From Paraburkholderia phenoliruptrix (lineage in GTDB: Bacteria; Pseudomonadota; Gammaproteobacteria; Burkholderiales; Burkholderiaceae): DNA of 41,040 bases. Position numbers and translations under genes: made by a program. The notes beneath the pieces are model-generated. The model was not told the DNA's origin and made no database searches. It saw nothing but the letters and a program-made list of their open reading frames with translations. Numbering within the stretch: the first letter of the stretch is position 1; each line of letters starts with the position of its first letter. The stretch spans positions 1 through 41,040 of the forward strand of contig NZ_CADIKB010000046.1 of the NCBI RefSeq assembly GCF_902859825.1. Direction: 5' to 3'. This document shows, one piece after another, positions 16,438 through 23,704 of the stretch.

Positions 16438-16968
16438 TCACGCCTGAGCGTCGGCCTTCGGATCACGGCGGAAGCTCAGGACGAAGAACGCGAGAGCAGC
16501 GACGCCAAGGACTACCGCAACCTGATTATGGCCGCTGAAGTGTTCATACAGTGCTCCAGAGGTGGCCAGCCATGCAGCAACGCTGATGAGAAATTTTCCG
16601 GCGCTCCCACCAAACAGGTCCAGTCGGTAGCTCCCTTGGAGCGGACCATAGATTCCGAACAGAGCTGAAAGCGGAATGGAAATGGCGGCTAGGCATCCGA
16701 CGAACCAATCCGAGTCCAGGAGGGAAAGCGTCTCATATTGCGTGCGCAGCAGGTCGGCCACCCCGGGTTGCCGGAACACTACAAACTTCAGCAAGGCTGC
16801 ACTCGCGAGCGCGATGGCGATGCTGATCGTGCGCGCGTCTCGTGACACCGCAAACGAGCCGACTGCTATAACCAGAGCGCACACGACCAGGACCAACAGC
16901 CCCGGCATCCCCAGCCAAATAGCGCCGCCACCCGCGAGCAGCGTTGCCGGAACAATCGCGATTCCCAT
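16438..16968 (-). CDS. Polytopic membrane protein, 176 aa
   Basis: About five hydrophobic segments (near residues 5-20, 22-42, 48-66, 88-110 and 125-165) fill this protein; no motif identifies a family. It lies 62 bp upstream of the M50 protease gene on the same strand, so it might be co-expressed, but nothing in the sequence shows it is the protease's substrate or partner. Start ATG 16968. Confidence 0.55.
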   Translation of the reverse strand: MGIAIVPATLLAGGGAIWLGMPGLLVLVVCALVIAVGSFAVSRDARTISIAIALASAALLKFVVFRQPGVADLLRTQYETLSLLDSDWFVGCLAAISIPLSALFGIYGPLQGSYRLDLFGGSAGKFLISVAAWLATSGALYEHFSGHNQVAVVLGVAALAFFVLSFRRDPKADAQA

Positions 16969-16987
16969 AATTGATATCCTTGTCGGC

Positions 16988-17016
16988 TACCGGCCGGTAC
17001 GGAGCGCTCACGCGCC
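16988..17016. repeat. REP-like palindromic element, copy 2
   Basis: Seen: TACCGGCCGGTA, a perfect 12-bp palindrome, then CGGAGCGCTCAC and GCGCC. The order and spacing match copy 1 at 427-460. Both lie in the gap between two minus-strand genes. Confidence 0.4.
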
Positions 17017-17023
17017 GAAGTCG

Positions 17024-17239
17024 TCACAGCATCGTCGTTAGCGCTCGCTCCAGGTGCTGCGGCGATCCGTCCTTTACAGCGTCATCGACGAGTACCTGCT
17101 CCAGCGTGCGGAAACAAAACTCGCAGTGCCCTTTCCCCCATCCGCAACCGCTCCAGCGATGGCGCTCGCCAACTCGCTTCCCGGTCTTTGGGCTGCGGCC
17201 GCCGAGCGCACCGCAGGACAAAACGTGCTTGCCCTTCAT
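17024..17239 (-). CDS. Small Cys-rich protein, 71 aa
   Basis: Residues 30-43 (SGCGWGKGHCEFCFR) hold a C-x6-C-x2-C cluster and an earlier Cys is at residue 9, so it may bind one zinc. Start ATG 17239 has AGGGAACG upstream and forms an ATGA overlap with the stop of the gene upstream. The family is not recognised. It ends a run of five overlapping or close genes. Confidence 0.5.
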   Translation of the reverse strand: MKGKHVLSCGALGGRSPKTGKRVGERHRWSGCGWGKGHCEFCFRTLEQVLVDDAVKDGSPQHLERALTTML

Positions 17240-17388
17240 CGTTGTCGTTCCCTATTCGAGCGTCCTGCTCTCTGGATCTCTAGCGCCACAAGTCCCACCG
17301 AAATCCCGGCGGACGGCAAAGCGTTGACAATGCTGCTGCCATCGCCTTCCCTGGCCAGCGCTTCCGTCTTCCATCTATTCAGCAACAT
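17236..17388 (-). CDS. Very small protein, 50 aa
   Basis: Supported mainly by layout: start ATG 17388 has AGGGAAAAGC, overlaps the gene upstream by 14 bases, and the stop overlaps the start of the gene downstream (ATGA). The sequence is neutral with a hydrophobic middle (IVNALPSAGISVGLVALEI) and a basic C-terminus. Function unknown; the middle segment could be a short membrane or interaction helix. Confidence 0.45.
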   Translation of the reverse strand: MLLNRWKTEALAREGDGSSIVNALPSAGISVGLVALEIQRAGRSNRERQR

Positions 17389-17566
17389 GCTTTTCCCTGT
17401 TCGACGGAACCAGCTTCCACCCACTGCACTGGTCCATCAGTAGATCATTCGCATGCGCGCTGGCCTCCGGGGTCAGCAGTTGCATGCGAATAGTGCCCGG
17501 GAGCGGAATCCGCACCTGGCATTCAACGGTGTCGCTCACTCTGGCGAACTGTGTCAGATCCATCAT
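17375..17566 (-). CDS. Small protein, 63 aa
   Basis: Start is ATG 17566 (or the next ATG at 17563), with CGGAGGC directly upstream. The protein has strand-like segments (VECQVRIPLP, IRMQLLTPEA), then a short helix and a Cys-Ser-Gly-Trp phrase. No family recognised. It overlaps the next gene by 14 bases. Confidence 0.45.
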   Translation of the reverse strand: MMDLTQFARVSDTVECQVRIPLPGTIRMQLLTPEASAHANDLLMDQCSGWKLVPSNREKHVAE

Positions 17567-17600
17567 GCCTCCGGGTCGAGAAGACGTTTGTGACCCATCG

Positions 17601-17891
17601 TCAGGCTGCCTCGCCGGCGAGCGCCCAGCCCTTGGACGTCGACCGGATCTTCTCTGCCTTGCGAAGCGCCTGCAGGCGTCGATCAATGATGCGCCAACCC
17701 GGCGCGCTGCTTTTTCCCTGTCTAGCTTCGGTCTTTTCGATCTGCGCGAGGCGTTCACTTTCGGTGCTTATTGCTGGATTCGCGCTGATCAGAAGGAACG
17801 GCACCGGCGCGACCGGCGTCAAAAGCCCAGGTGCAGGCGTTGCGCCGATCCGCTCCAGAATGAGTTGGTCCAGTTTTTCGTACTTGCTCAT
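17601..17891 (-). CDS. Small protein with winged-helix-like C-terminus, 96 aa
   Basis: The C-terminal third, WRIIDRRLQALRKAEKIRS followed by TSKGWAL, looks like the recognition helix and wing of a small winged helix; the N-terminus is another helix (YEKLDQLILERI) and the middle is Pro/Ala-rich. DNA binding is an inference from this shape. It starts seven bases after the stop of the upstream gene, so the pair is likely co-transcribed. Confidence 0.5.
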   Translation of the reverse strand: MSKYEKLDQLILERIGATPAPGLLTPVAPVPFLLISANPAISTESERLAQIEKTEARQGKSSAPGWRIIDRRLQALRKAEKIRSTSKGWALAGEAA

Positions 17892-17898
17892 GCAATCC

Positions 17899-18192
17899 TC
17901 AGGCGTCGCCCCGCGAAGTCGTTCCCATCAGGGCGGCAATCGCTTCGTCCTTCGATTTGAAGCCCGGTCCCAGAAGCAGGGCCGCACGGGTGCCTCGACC
18001 CAGCGTAACCCTGCTGCCAGCCTGCTTCGCAAACCAGCGCCACCGCTCGGCCGTGACCCGCGGCGCCGTGATCTTGCTAACGACGACCTTGACTTTCTCG
18101 CGCCAGATTTCCCCGATGGCGAGCTCGTCCGCATGGACCTGTTGGTGCGCGGGCTTCTCGCTCCGGGCAATTTTCGTCAATCTCGTGGTCAT
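17899..18192 (-). CDS. Small basic protein, 97 aa
   Basis: First gene of the five-gene minus-strand run that faces away from the hip locus. Basic, with helix-strand mix (ELAIGEIWREKVKVVVSKI, AERWRWFAKQAGSRVTLG). Start ATG 18192 has GGAGAG about nine bases upstream. No signal peptide and no recognised family. Confidence 0.5.
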   Translation of the reverse strand: MTTRLTKIARSEKPAHQQVHADELAIGEIWREKVKVVVSKITAPRVTAERWRWFAKQAGSRVTLGRGTRAALLLGPGFKSKDEAIAALMGTTSRGDA

Positions 18193-18424
18193 CGTTTGCC
18201 GCTCTCCTGCTCTCCTGTCCAGCCCCAATTCTATCGACGCCGCCTAACGCTTCTAGCCCTCGCGGACACCTTGCTGAAGGGCTGATCGTGAGCTGCGCGA
18301 TTCCACTCCGGAATTTCTGGCTCTTTGTTGAATATCGGCGTTTGCTTCGACAAATCCAGTCTGGAATCTTCTTCTGGCGCCCGCCGCCCGGTGGCATGGC
18401 AATCATAGCAACCACTGTGGCCGC

Positions 18425-18459
18425 TTGGCTACTTTGCTAACCATGCTATTATGGTAGCC
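18425..18459 (+). promoter_or_regulatory. hip promoter with operator-like dyad
   Basis: A -35 candidate TTGGCT (18425-18430) and a -10 TATTAT (18447-18452) are 16 bases apart. Over them lies a dyad: GGCTAC (18427-18432) pairs with GTAGCC (18454-18459), and inside it GCTAACCAT pairs with ATGGTAGC with one extra base. HipB-type regulators bind such dyads and repress their own operon, so this is a likely HipB operator. The next GGTTAC at 18473 may be a further half-site. Confidence 0.55.
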
Positions 18460-18479
18460 ATCCAGCCATTTTGGTTACT

Positions 18480-18779
18480 ATGATGACCACATCCGCCACA
18501 CTTGGATCCGATATCCGGAAGGCACGCGAGGCCCGCGGAATGAGCGCCAGCCAACTCGCAGACCGCGCATCAGTGAACCGCCTTACGCTCCGCGAACTGG
18601 AAACCGGAACGGGAAACCCCCGCCTCAGCACGCTGCTGGCGGTTTGCCACGTCCTCGATCTGGATCTTAATGTCCTGCCGCGTGGCTTGGCGCCGATGGT
18701 CGGTAGCGATACGAACCTGCGCAGCGGCGCGCTCAAGCGGCTTCTGGCCACGCGGCGGGATCGCACCTCCAAGGAATAG
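18480..18779 (+). CDS. hipB: HipB-like XRE-family antitoxin/regulator
   Basis: This roughly 99-residue protein is a Cro/C1-type helix-turn-helix regulator, the antitoxin of a HipBA module. The HTH runs from about residue 10 to 65: SDIRKAREARGMSASQLADRA, then VNRLTLRELETGTGNPRLST, LLAVCHVLDLDLNVLP. The C-terminus is basic (LLATRRDRTSKE). It should bind the dyad at 18427-18459 and neutralise HipA. ATG 18480 and ATG 18483 are both possible; the TTG further up at 18471 lies inside the operator region. It heads the plus-strand operon. Confidence 0.8.
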   Translation: MMTTSATLGSDIRKAREARGMSASQLADRASVNRLTLRELETGTGNPRLSTLLAVCHVLDLDLNVLPRGLAPMVGSDTNLRSGALKRLLATRRDRTSKE

Positions 18780-18821
18780 GTCATCAACGATCTCAAAACC
18801 CAATTCGCACTGAAAAAAACG

Positions 18822-18995
18822 ATGAGTGAACGATTCAGCAAGGCGAACTTGATCGCAGCCCTTGGGCGTCGAGCCGAGTCGCTGCAGAGAAAGCACGGGT
18901 TCAACCCGAAGCAAGCCGCAGTCGCCTACGGGGATTTCCGTCCGACCCTGGATCGCATCCAGTGGATCGAAGACGGCTCCTTCTTCCGCCGCTGA
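18822..18995 (+). CDS. 57-residue protein between hipB and hipA
   Basis: An intact frame from ATG 18822 to TGA 18993 lies between hipB (42 bp before) and hipA (16 bp after). The product is basic and helical: SERFSKANLIAALGRRAESL, then HGFNPKQAAVAYGDFRP, ending DGSFFRR. Its codon use looks like that of its neighbours. There is no obvious Shine-Dalgarno, only an A-run before ATG. It is not HipS-like in length and hipA has its own N-terminal subdomain, so the HipBST pattern does not explain it. Role unknown; an extra hip component or a small spacer gene are possible. Confidence 0.5.
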   Translation: MSERFSKANLIAALGRRAESLQRKHGFNPKQAAVAYGDFRPTLDRIQWIEDGSFFRR

Positions 18996-19011
18996 GCCGC
19001 AGGAGCTGTCC

Positions 19012-20316
19012 ATGAGTCTTGTCCGTTCCCTGCGCATCGTCATCGACACGGTCAACGTCGGATCGCTCTTCGAGCTCGATGATGGCCGCAGCTATTTCCG
19101 CTTCGACGAGGCCTACGCGATGATGCCCGAGGCAGAGCGCCCGGTGCTCTCGCAAGCCTTCGAAGCGGAAACCGAAGCCCAGACGCGATCACAACTGCTC
19201 GACCCGGCGCTCGAAGAAACACGCGGTGACGGCAAGCGCGGCCTGCCGCCCTTCTTCGAGAACCTGCTGCCTGAGGGTCGGCTGCGCCGCCAGTTGGTCG
19301 AGATGGCCGACATCGAGGAGCGCGATAGCCTCGGTCTGCTCGCTTACTGCGGCTCGGATCTGCCCGGCAACGTGCAGGCCGTGCAGGAAACGCTCACCGA
19401 ACAGGAGCTCGGCCGCCTCCTCACACAGGGCAACGACAGCTTTGAGATGAGTTCCGCACAGATGCCGGCGCCCGAATCGACGTCGATCTCCGGCGTGCAG
19501 CCGAAGGTCGCGCTCGTGCGCGAGCCTGGCGGGCGGTACGTCATGCGCTCGAAAAATAACGGCGGCCACTACATCGGCAAGCTGCCAGCGTCCGACTTTC
19601 CGCAGATGCCCGAGGTCGAACACGCTTCGCTGAGTCTTGCCCGCGCAGCGGGAGTTACAACATGCGAGCACGAACTGCTGCCACTCACGGAGATTGCTGG
19701 CCAGTTGCACGAGGCCATGCGGGAAGATTCCACCCGCTTCCTGCTGGTGCATCGCTTCGACCGGGACGCCAGCACACCGAACGGCCGTCTGCACGCGGAG
19801 GACATGGCGCAGGTCACGTCAACGCTGCCGCAGAACAAGTACTCGCTTTCCTATGCGGATCTCGGTCTGGTCCTGCTCGCACGCTCGACGAGCGGCGAGG
19901 ACGACGTGCACGAACTGCTGCGCCGACTGACCGTCAACGAACTGCTCGGCAACCCCGACGCACACCTCAAGAATTTCGGCCTGCTGTATACGACTCCGCG
20001 TACTGCCGCGCTTTCACCGGCTTACGATATCGTGGCGTACAGCGCATGGAACGGCTCGACCGGGCACGGCCTTAAGCTGGTCGACGGCATCAAGGCTCGC
20101 GAGATTTCTCCGGCCGTCGTACGCCAATGGGCGAACCACTGGGATCTGCCAGAAGCCGCTTTGTCGAAGACCATCACCGAGACCGTAGACGCGGCGATGC
20201 GCACGTGGGAAGGCGTCCTCACCGCAGCCACATTGACCGACCAGCATCGGGCCCGCATCTGGGATCATGTCCGTGCTACAAAGCTGGCTGCGCGCTGGCT
20301 GAAACGCCACGGCTAA
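19012..20316 (+). CDS. hipA: HipA-family serine/threonine kinase toxin
   Basis: This 434-residue protein has the HipA kinase signature. Seen: an N-terminal subdomain (residues 1-105) with PFFENLLPEGRLRRQL; the Gly/Ser activation-loop region STSISGVQPKVAL (157-168), whose serine is the usual autophosphorylation site; an ATP-binding lysine in YIGKLP (K190); LVHRFDRD (245-252); the catalytic motif NPDAHLKNFGLL (314-325: Asp316, His318, Lys320, Asn321) and SPAYD (Asp339), the metal-binding Asp. Family members phosphorylate targets such as glutamyl-tRNA synthetase and halt growth. All key residues are present, so it is probably active. Start ATG 19012 has AGGAGCT; the frame running up to 18862 crosses the small gene. 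Confidence 0.9.
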   Translation: MSLVRSLRIVIDTVNVGSLFELDDGRSYFRFDEAYAMMPEAERPVLSQAFEAETEAQTRSQLLDPALEETRGDGKRGLPPFFENLLPEGRLRRQLVEMADIEERDSLGLLAYCGSDLPGNVQAVQETLTEQELGRLLTQGNDSFEMSSAQMPAPESTSISGVQPKVALVREPGGRYVMRSKNNGGHYIGKLPASDFPQMPEVEHASLSLARAAGVTTCEHELLPLTEIAGQLHEAMREDSTRFLLVHRFDRDASTPNGRLHAEDMAQVTSTLPQNKYSLSYADLGLVLLARSTSGEDDVHELLRRLTVNELLGNPDAHLKNFGLLYTTPRTAALSPAYDIVAYSAWNGSTGHGLKLVDGIKAREISPAVVRQWANHWDLPEAALSKTITETVDAAMRTWEGVLTAATLTDQHRARIWDHVRATKLAARWLKRHG

Positions 20317-20507
20317 GCGCCACGCCGCGTCTGTTCGTTCCGCAATGCAGTTGAGATCGCCAGCGCCGTCGGCCGCACAGACAGGGCTGAGTCTTGTGGC
20401 CGGGAGGGGGCGGTGATGCGTATAAGTCGCTACACTGCCTTGGTTCGCGACCCAACCGGCGCTGATGCAGAAGGCAGCTCTCTCGTGGCGGCCAGAAAGG
20501 AGCTCAA

Positions 20508-21224
20508 GTGAGTATCGAAGAATTTTCCCACATCGAGCATCAAATGGTCTTGAGCGCCGAAGAGCGCTACGGCGACTATTTCACGACCGCGCGAGATGTC
20601 AGCCTGCTGCTGTCGAACATCATTTCATGGCCCACAAAGGATTGCGACATCTTCCTGCGCTTCCTCTCTCAGATGAAGAAGTCCCACACCCTTAGCCTGA
20701 TGTCTCTTGTACGTCAGCACCGGATTCAGGCAAAGATGGTACTCCGCTACTTTCTCGAGTCGACGGTACACGCCGCGTTTTCGCTGGGTCACGTCGATAC
20801 CACGAACTATTTCGATACCGCGGACAAGAAGCACGACCCACAGAAGGCATCGCGAGCTGCCTACGCCTGGATAGGCAAGCACTTCAAGACTCACTCTGAC
20901 GAGATCAGGCGGGTAAAAGATTTAATCAACGAGCAGACGGCCCACGCCAACGTATACAACAGCTTCCACAACTTCGAATTCGTCGGCGGCAAAGACGCGG
21001 CCATTTACACGACCTATTTCGACTTCGACGACGATCATTGGCTGAAAGTAGACCTGTGGGAATGCGCGCAGGCTGGATTGGTGGCGGCTGACTTGATTCT
21101 AGCGATCCGCAAGGTACATGGTGGATTCATACCGTCAAGGGACGCGGAGAAGCTGCCTGAACTGATCGAAGCGACCGACCGCCTCTCCGTTCCGTTCGGG
21201 AATGCGGAAAAGCGCTCATCGTGA
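20508..21224 (+). CDS. Helical protein, first gene of a nucleotidyltransferase module
   Basis: This 238-residue protein starts at GTG 20508, fixed by AAGGAG seven bases upstream. It is almost all helical to residue 155, with a loose DUF5677/HEPN-like feel (HRIQAKMVLRYFLESTVHAA, then LINEQTAHANVYNSFHNFEF, residues 140-159) and then a small beta part (AIYTTYFDFDDDHW). No R-x4-6-H HEPN catalytic motif is clear. It is 39 bp upstream of the nucleotidyltransferase, same strand. Family uncertain; a sensor or effector role in the module is inference. Confidence 0.55.
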   Translation: MSIEEFSHIEHQMVLSAEERYGDYFTTARDVSLLLSNIISWPTKDCDIFLRFLSQMKKSHTLSLMSLVRQHRIQAKMVLRYFLESTVHAAFSLGHVDTTNYFDTADKKHDPQKASRAAYAWIGKHFKTHSDEIRRVKDLINEQTAHANVYNSFHNFEFVGGKDAAIYTTYFDFDDDHWLKVDLWECAQAGLVAADLILAIRKVHGGFIPSRDAEKLPELIEATDRLSVPFGNAEKRSS

Positions 21225-21263
21225 CGAACTGCGCCCCATAGACCTCAATCACACGAGATCACC

Positions 21264-22016
21264 ATGGCTGACGCTTACCTTGCCGGCTTGCTGAACAAGT
21301 ACGAAGTCGGGCAAGCACGCGTGCAGGCCGTGGCAAGCCAGATCATCTACCCGCGCATTGCGCACTGGGCAGGGGCCTACCTCGTGGAGGCGACCTATTC
21401 CGGTTCGATCGCCAAAGGCACGGCGAATAGCTGCTCAACGGATATGGACATTTTCATCTCTCTCAGCTCGCAAACGCCGGAGACGTTGAAAGAGATCTTC
21501 GGCAAGCTGTACATCGCTGCCCAAGGGTGGGGCTGGGCCCCGCGACAGCAGAATGTCTCGATTGGTGTCACTGTCGACGGCCTTTCAGTCGACCTTGTTC
21601 CCGGTCGGAAGCAAGCGGGTTATCAAAACTGGCATTCGTTGTATCACCGGCGCGGCGATAGCTGGCGCCAGACAAACGTCTCGATGCACATCGACACGGT
21701 GCGCAACTCGGGCCGTACGGGCGAGATCCGCCTGGTCAAACTTTGGCGGCACTTGGCCGGCCTGAATTTTCCGTCCTTCTATCTGGAACTCTGTGTGCTG
21801 GAGGCTCTGTCTGGACGCCGGTACGGAGAGCTTGCCGCGAACCTCTCGCTTACCCTCGAATGGCTGCGCGCGAATCTGGAGACACGCCGGATAATGGACC
21901 CTGCGAACACCGCGAACTGCATCTCGGATGACCTGACGCAAGCGGAAAAGCGAGCGGTCGCGCAAGCCGCTGGTATCGCGCGTGCGCGGCCTTATTACAG
22001 CGATTTTGTATGGTGA
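21264..22016 (+). CDS. Nucleotidyltransferase with intact catalytic triad
   Basis: This 250-residue protein has the polymerase-beta-type nucleotidyltransferase fold. The motif YSGSIAKGT (residues 45-53) followed by STDMDIFISL gives the G-S signature and Asp60/Asp62; the third Asp is Asp110 in LSVDLVPGR. The helical second half has RLVKLWRHLAGLNFPSFYLE (156-175), a layout seen in CD-NTase/OAS-like and related minimal enzymes. The triad is complete, so it is probably active. The product could be a cyclic or linear nucleotide signal or a nucleotide added to RNA or protein. Start ATG 21264; the Shine-Dalgarno is weak. Confidence 0.75.
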   Translation: MADAYLAGLLNKYEVGQARVQAVASQIIYPRIAHWAGAYLVEATYSGSIAKGTANSCSTDMDIFISLSSQTPETLKEIFGKLYIAAQGWGWAPRQQNVSIGVTVDGLSVDLVPGRKQAGYQNWHSLYHRRGDSWRQTNVSMHIDTVRNSGRTGEIRLVKLWRHLAGLNFPSFYLELCVLEALSGRRYGELAANLSLTLEWLRANLETRRIMDPANTANCISDDLTQAEKRAVAQAAGIARARPYYSDFVW

Positions 22017-22020
22017 TGCC

Positions 22021-22740
22021 GTGTCAAATCAGATTGACCTGAGAGTACTTTTCGCCGACCTTCAGTCGTCACTCGCCGGCGACCTCGCACTCGCACGCAG
22101 TGCTATCAACCACCCTGGTGACAAAGGGGCCGCGGTTGAAGCGAACTGGCTGGGAATGCTGGCCAGACACCTGCCGGAGCGCTATCGCGCCGACAAGGCG
22201 ACCGTGATCGATAGTCGAGGCAATTGCAGTGATTCAATTGACATCGTGGTCTACGATCGCCAGTACAGCCATCTCGTGCTGAAGCATCAGGACTTCCTGT
22301 ACGTGCCTGCTGAAGCGGTCTATGCCGTGTTCGAAGTCAAGCAATCGCTCGACAAGAACCATCTCGGATACGCGGCGGACAAGGCCGCTTCTGTGCGCGC
22401 GCTGCATCGGACCAGCGCGGCAACGGTCGACATTCGAGGGGCGACACCGTTGAAGCAACCGATTCCCATTCTGGCTGGGCTGCTGTGCACAGAGAGTGGG
22501 TGGTCGCCGCCCTTCGGAGAAGCGTTTTCCGAGGTCATGGCGGGCTTGACCGGAGCGCGTTCTATTAACCTTGGGTGTGTCGCGCGAGCTGGCGCGTTTT
22601 CGAACGAGGCATCTGAACTGGTCGTCAGCGGCGCCGACAACGCGCTAGCCTTTTTCCTGTTCACCCTACTGCAGCGTTTGCAGCAAGTTGGAACGGTCGC
22701 GCCGATCGATTTCAGTGCGTACATCGCCTATCTGAAGTGA
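22021..22740 (+). CDS. DUF6602-like PD-(D/E)XK nuclease candidate
   Basis: This 239-residue protein starts at GTG 22021, four bases after the nucleotidyltransferase stop; an earlier GTG at 21982 would overlap that gene. Residues 34-110 fit a PD-(D/E)XK nuclease core and the DUF6602 style: Glu40 in KGAAVEANWLG, Asp74 in SIDIVVYDRQYS, and Glu105-x-Lys107 in YAVFEVKQSL, with the spacing expected for alpha-beta-beta core residues. The rest is a helical/strand mix without a second motif. It is probably the effector nuclease of the module, cutting DNA or RNA when activated; that role is inferred from the fold and the neighbours. Confidence 0.6.
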   Translation: MSNQIDLRVLFADLQSSLAGDLALARSAINHPGDKGAAVEANWLGMLARHLPERYRADKATVIDSRGNCSDSIDIVVYDRQYSHLVLKHQDFLYVPAEAVYAVFEVKQSLDKNHLGYAADKAASVRALHRTSAATVDIRGATPLKQPIPILAGLLCTESGWSPPFGEAFSEVMAGLTGARSINLGCVARAGAFSNEASELVVSGADNALAFFLFTLLQRLQQVGTVAPIDFSAYIAYLK

Positions 22741-22900
22741 AACGCGCCGGGCGATCGCATGCCCGCTGCATCTCGCTTTCGCTGCGTGTTGGCCGCGGTA
22801 GCCAGCACCTGTCTGACTTGCGCGCGCTCACTTGATCGAGCCCGCTTGAAACGACGTGCCGACATGGCAGTCTGGTCTCTCCCCAACAGAGCGCCAGCCC

Positions 22901-23308
22901 ATGACTTACGTTGCCTACGAAACCGCCCTTGCCGACCAGCCGCGCGTCAGCTTACCGCCGGCCGCACCGCATCTACCCTTTGACAGCGCCGCGTTTAACG
23001 CTGCCCGCACGAGGACCATCCATACATCGCGGCAGGCGGGAAATATCCATCTGGATCAGCTTCCCTGGTATGTCGAAACGATGCGGGGTCGCGAGATTTT
23101 CTGCGTTCACGATCCGAAGATCCGCGGCGTCATCCGAACCGTGAGCAACAACGGAAGCCTCTACGTCGACTGGGCGGACGCCTATTCGGCGGAGAAAGAG
23201 CTGGCTTCGCCGGCTCCGGACGGCAACAAGACCGTTTTCCGCTCCTCTCTCGGCCCGAGCGACTTCATGGACTATGCGCTTTTGCAGCCCGCGGAACGGC
23301 CGCAGTAG
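22901..23308 (+). CDS. Unrecognised protein, 135 aa
   Basis: A soluble protein from ATG 22901, no signal peptide. Residues 60-105 hold beta-like strands (GREIFCVHDPKIRGVIRTV, SLYVDWADAYS). The 160-bp gap before it holds nothing I can call. It has no recognised motif and its connection with the module upstream is unknown. Confidence 0.45.
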   Translation: MTYVAYETALADQPRVSLPPAAPHLPFDSAAFNAARTRTIHTSRQAGNIHLDQLPWYVETMRGREIFCVHDPKIRGVIRTVSNNGSLYVDWADAYSAEKELASPAPDGNKTVFRSSLGPSDFMDYALLQPAERPQ

Positions 23309-23399
23309 GCGCGTATAGATGGCTTCGTAGCTTCTGCGTACAATGCCGGCACCAGGCCGTCCGAGAACAACGAGGCGACCTGCTTTACGGGGATATCCG

Positions 23400-23684
23400 A
23401 TGAGAGTCTTGGGCGTCACCATCCGCAGGCCGGACACGCAGGGCGTGCTGATCCATCTTGGGTCCACCGGCTTGGTGTTCGCGTTCCTGATCGCAATCGA
23501 TCACATGATCAACAGGCATGTGGACCTGACCTTCATCGGTCTGATTTTCACGATCATGATCTGGTACAGACTTTCCGAACTCATGGGGATCAGCCCGAAA
23601 GCGGCTGGCTGGAAGGGCTTCGTGCTTCAGGTCGCCAGCAGCCTACTGATCTTCATCGTCTACGCGTTCGCCACCATGCAGTGA
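23400..23684 (+). CDS. Small membrane protein, 94 aa
   Basis: Three hydrophobic segments, at residues 15-33, 40-56 and 70-90, make this an inner-membrane protein. Start ATG 23400 follows ACGGGGATATCCG, a usable Shine-Dalgarno. It converges on the minus-strand gene that ends at 23819, with a strong hairpin between them. No family recognised. Confidence 0.5.
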   Translation: MRVLGVTIRRPDTQGVLIHLGSTGLVFAFLIAIDHMINRHVDLTFIGLIFTIMIWYRLSELMGISPKAAGWKGFVLQVASSLLIFIVYAFATMQ

Positions 23685-23704
23685 TTGAAGAAGCACAAAT
23701 GCGA

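Noticed and set aside
18862..20316. HipA start at 18862
   Set aside because: The first 50 residues overlap the small intervening gene; ATG 19012 has AGGAG and begins the normal HipA N-terminus.
20508..22740. Complete CBASS operon
   Set aside because: The NTase is plausible, but no Cap2/Cap3, no SAVED or TIR effector and no membrane effector is seen, so the name is not justified.
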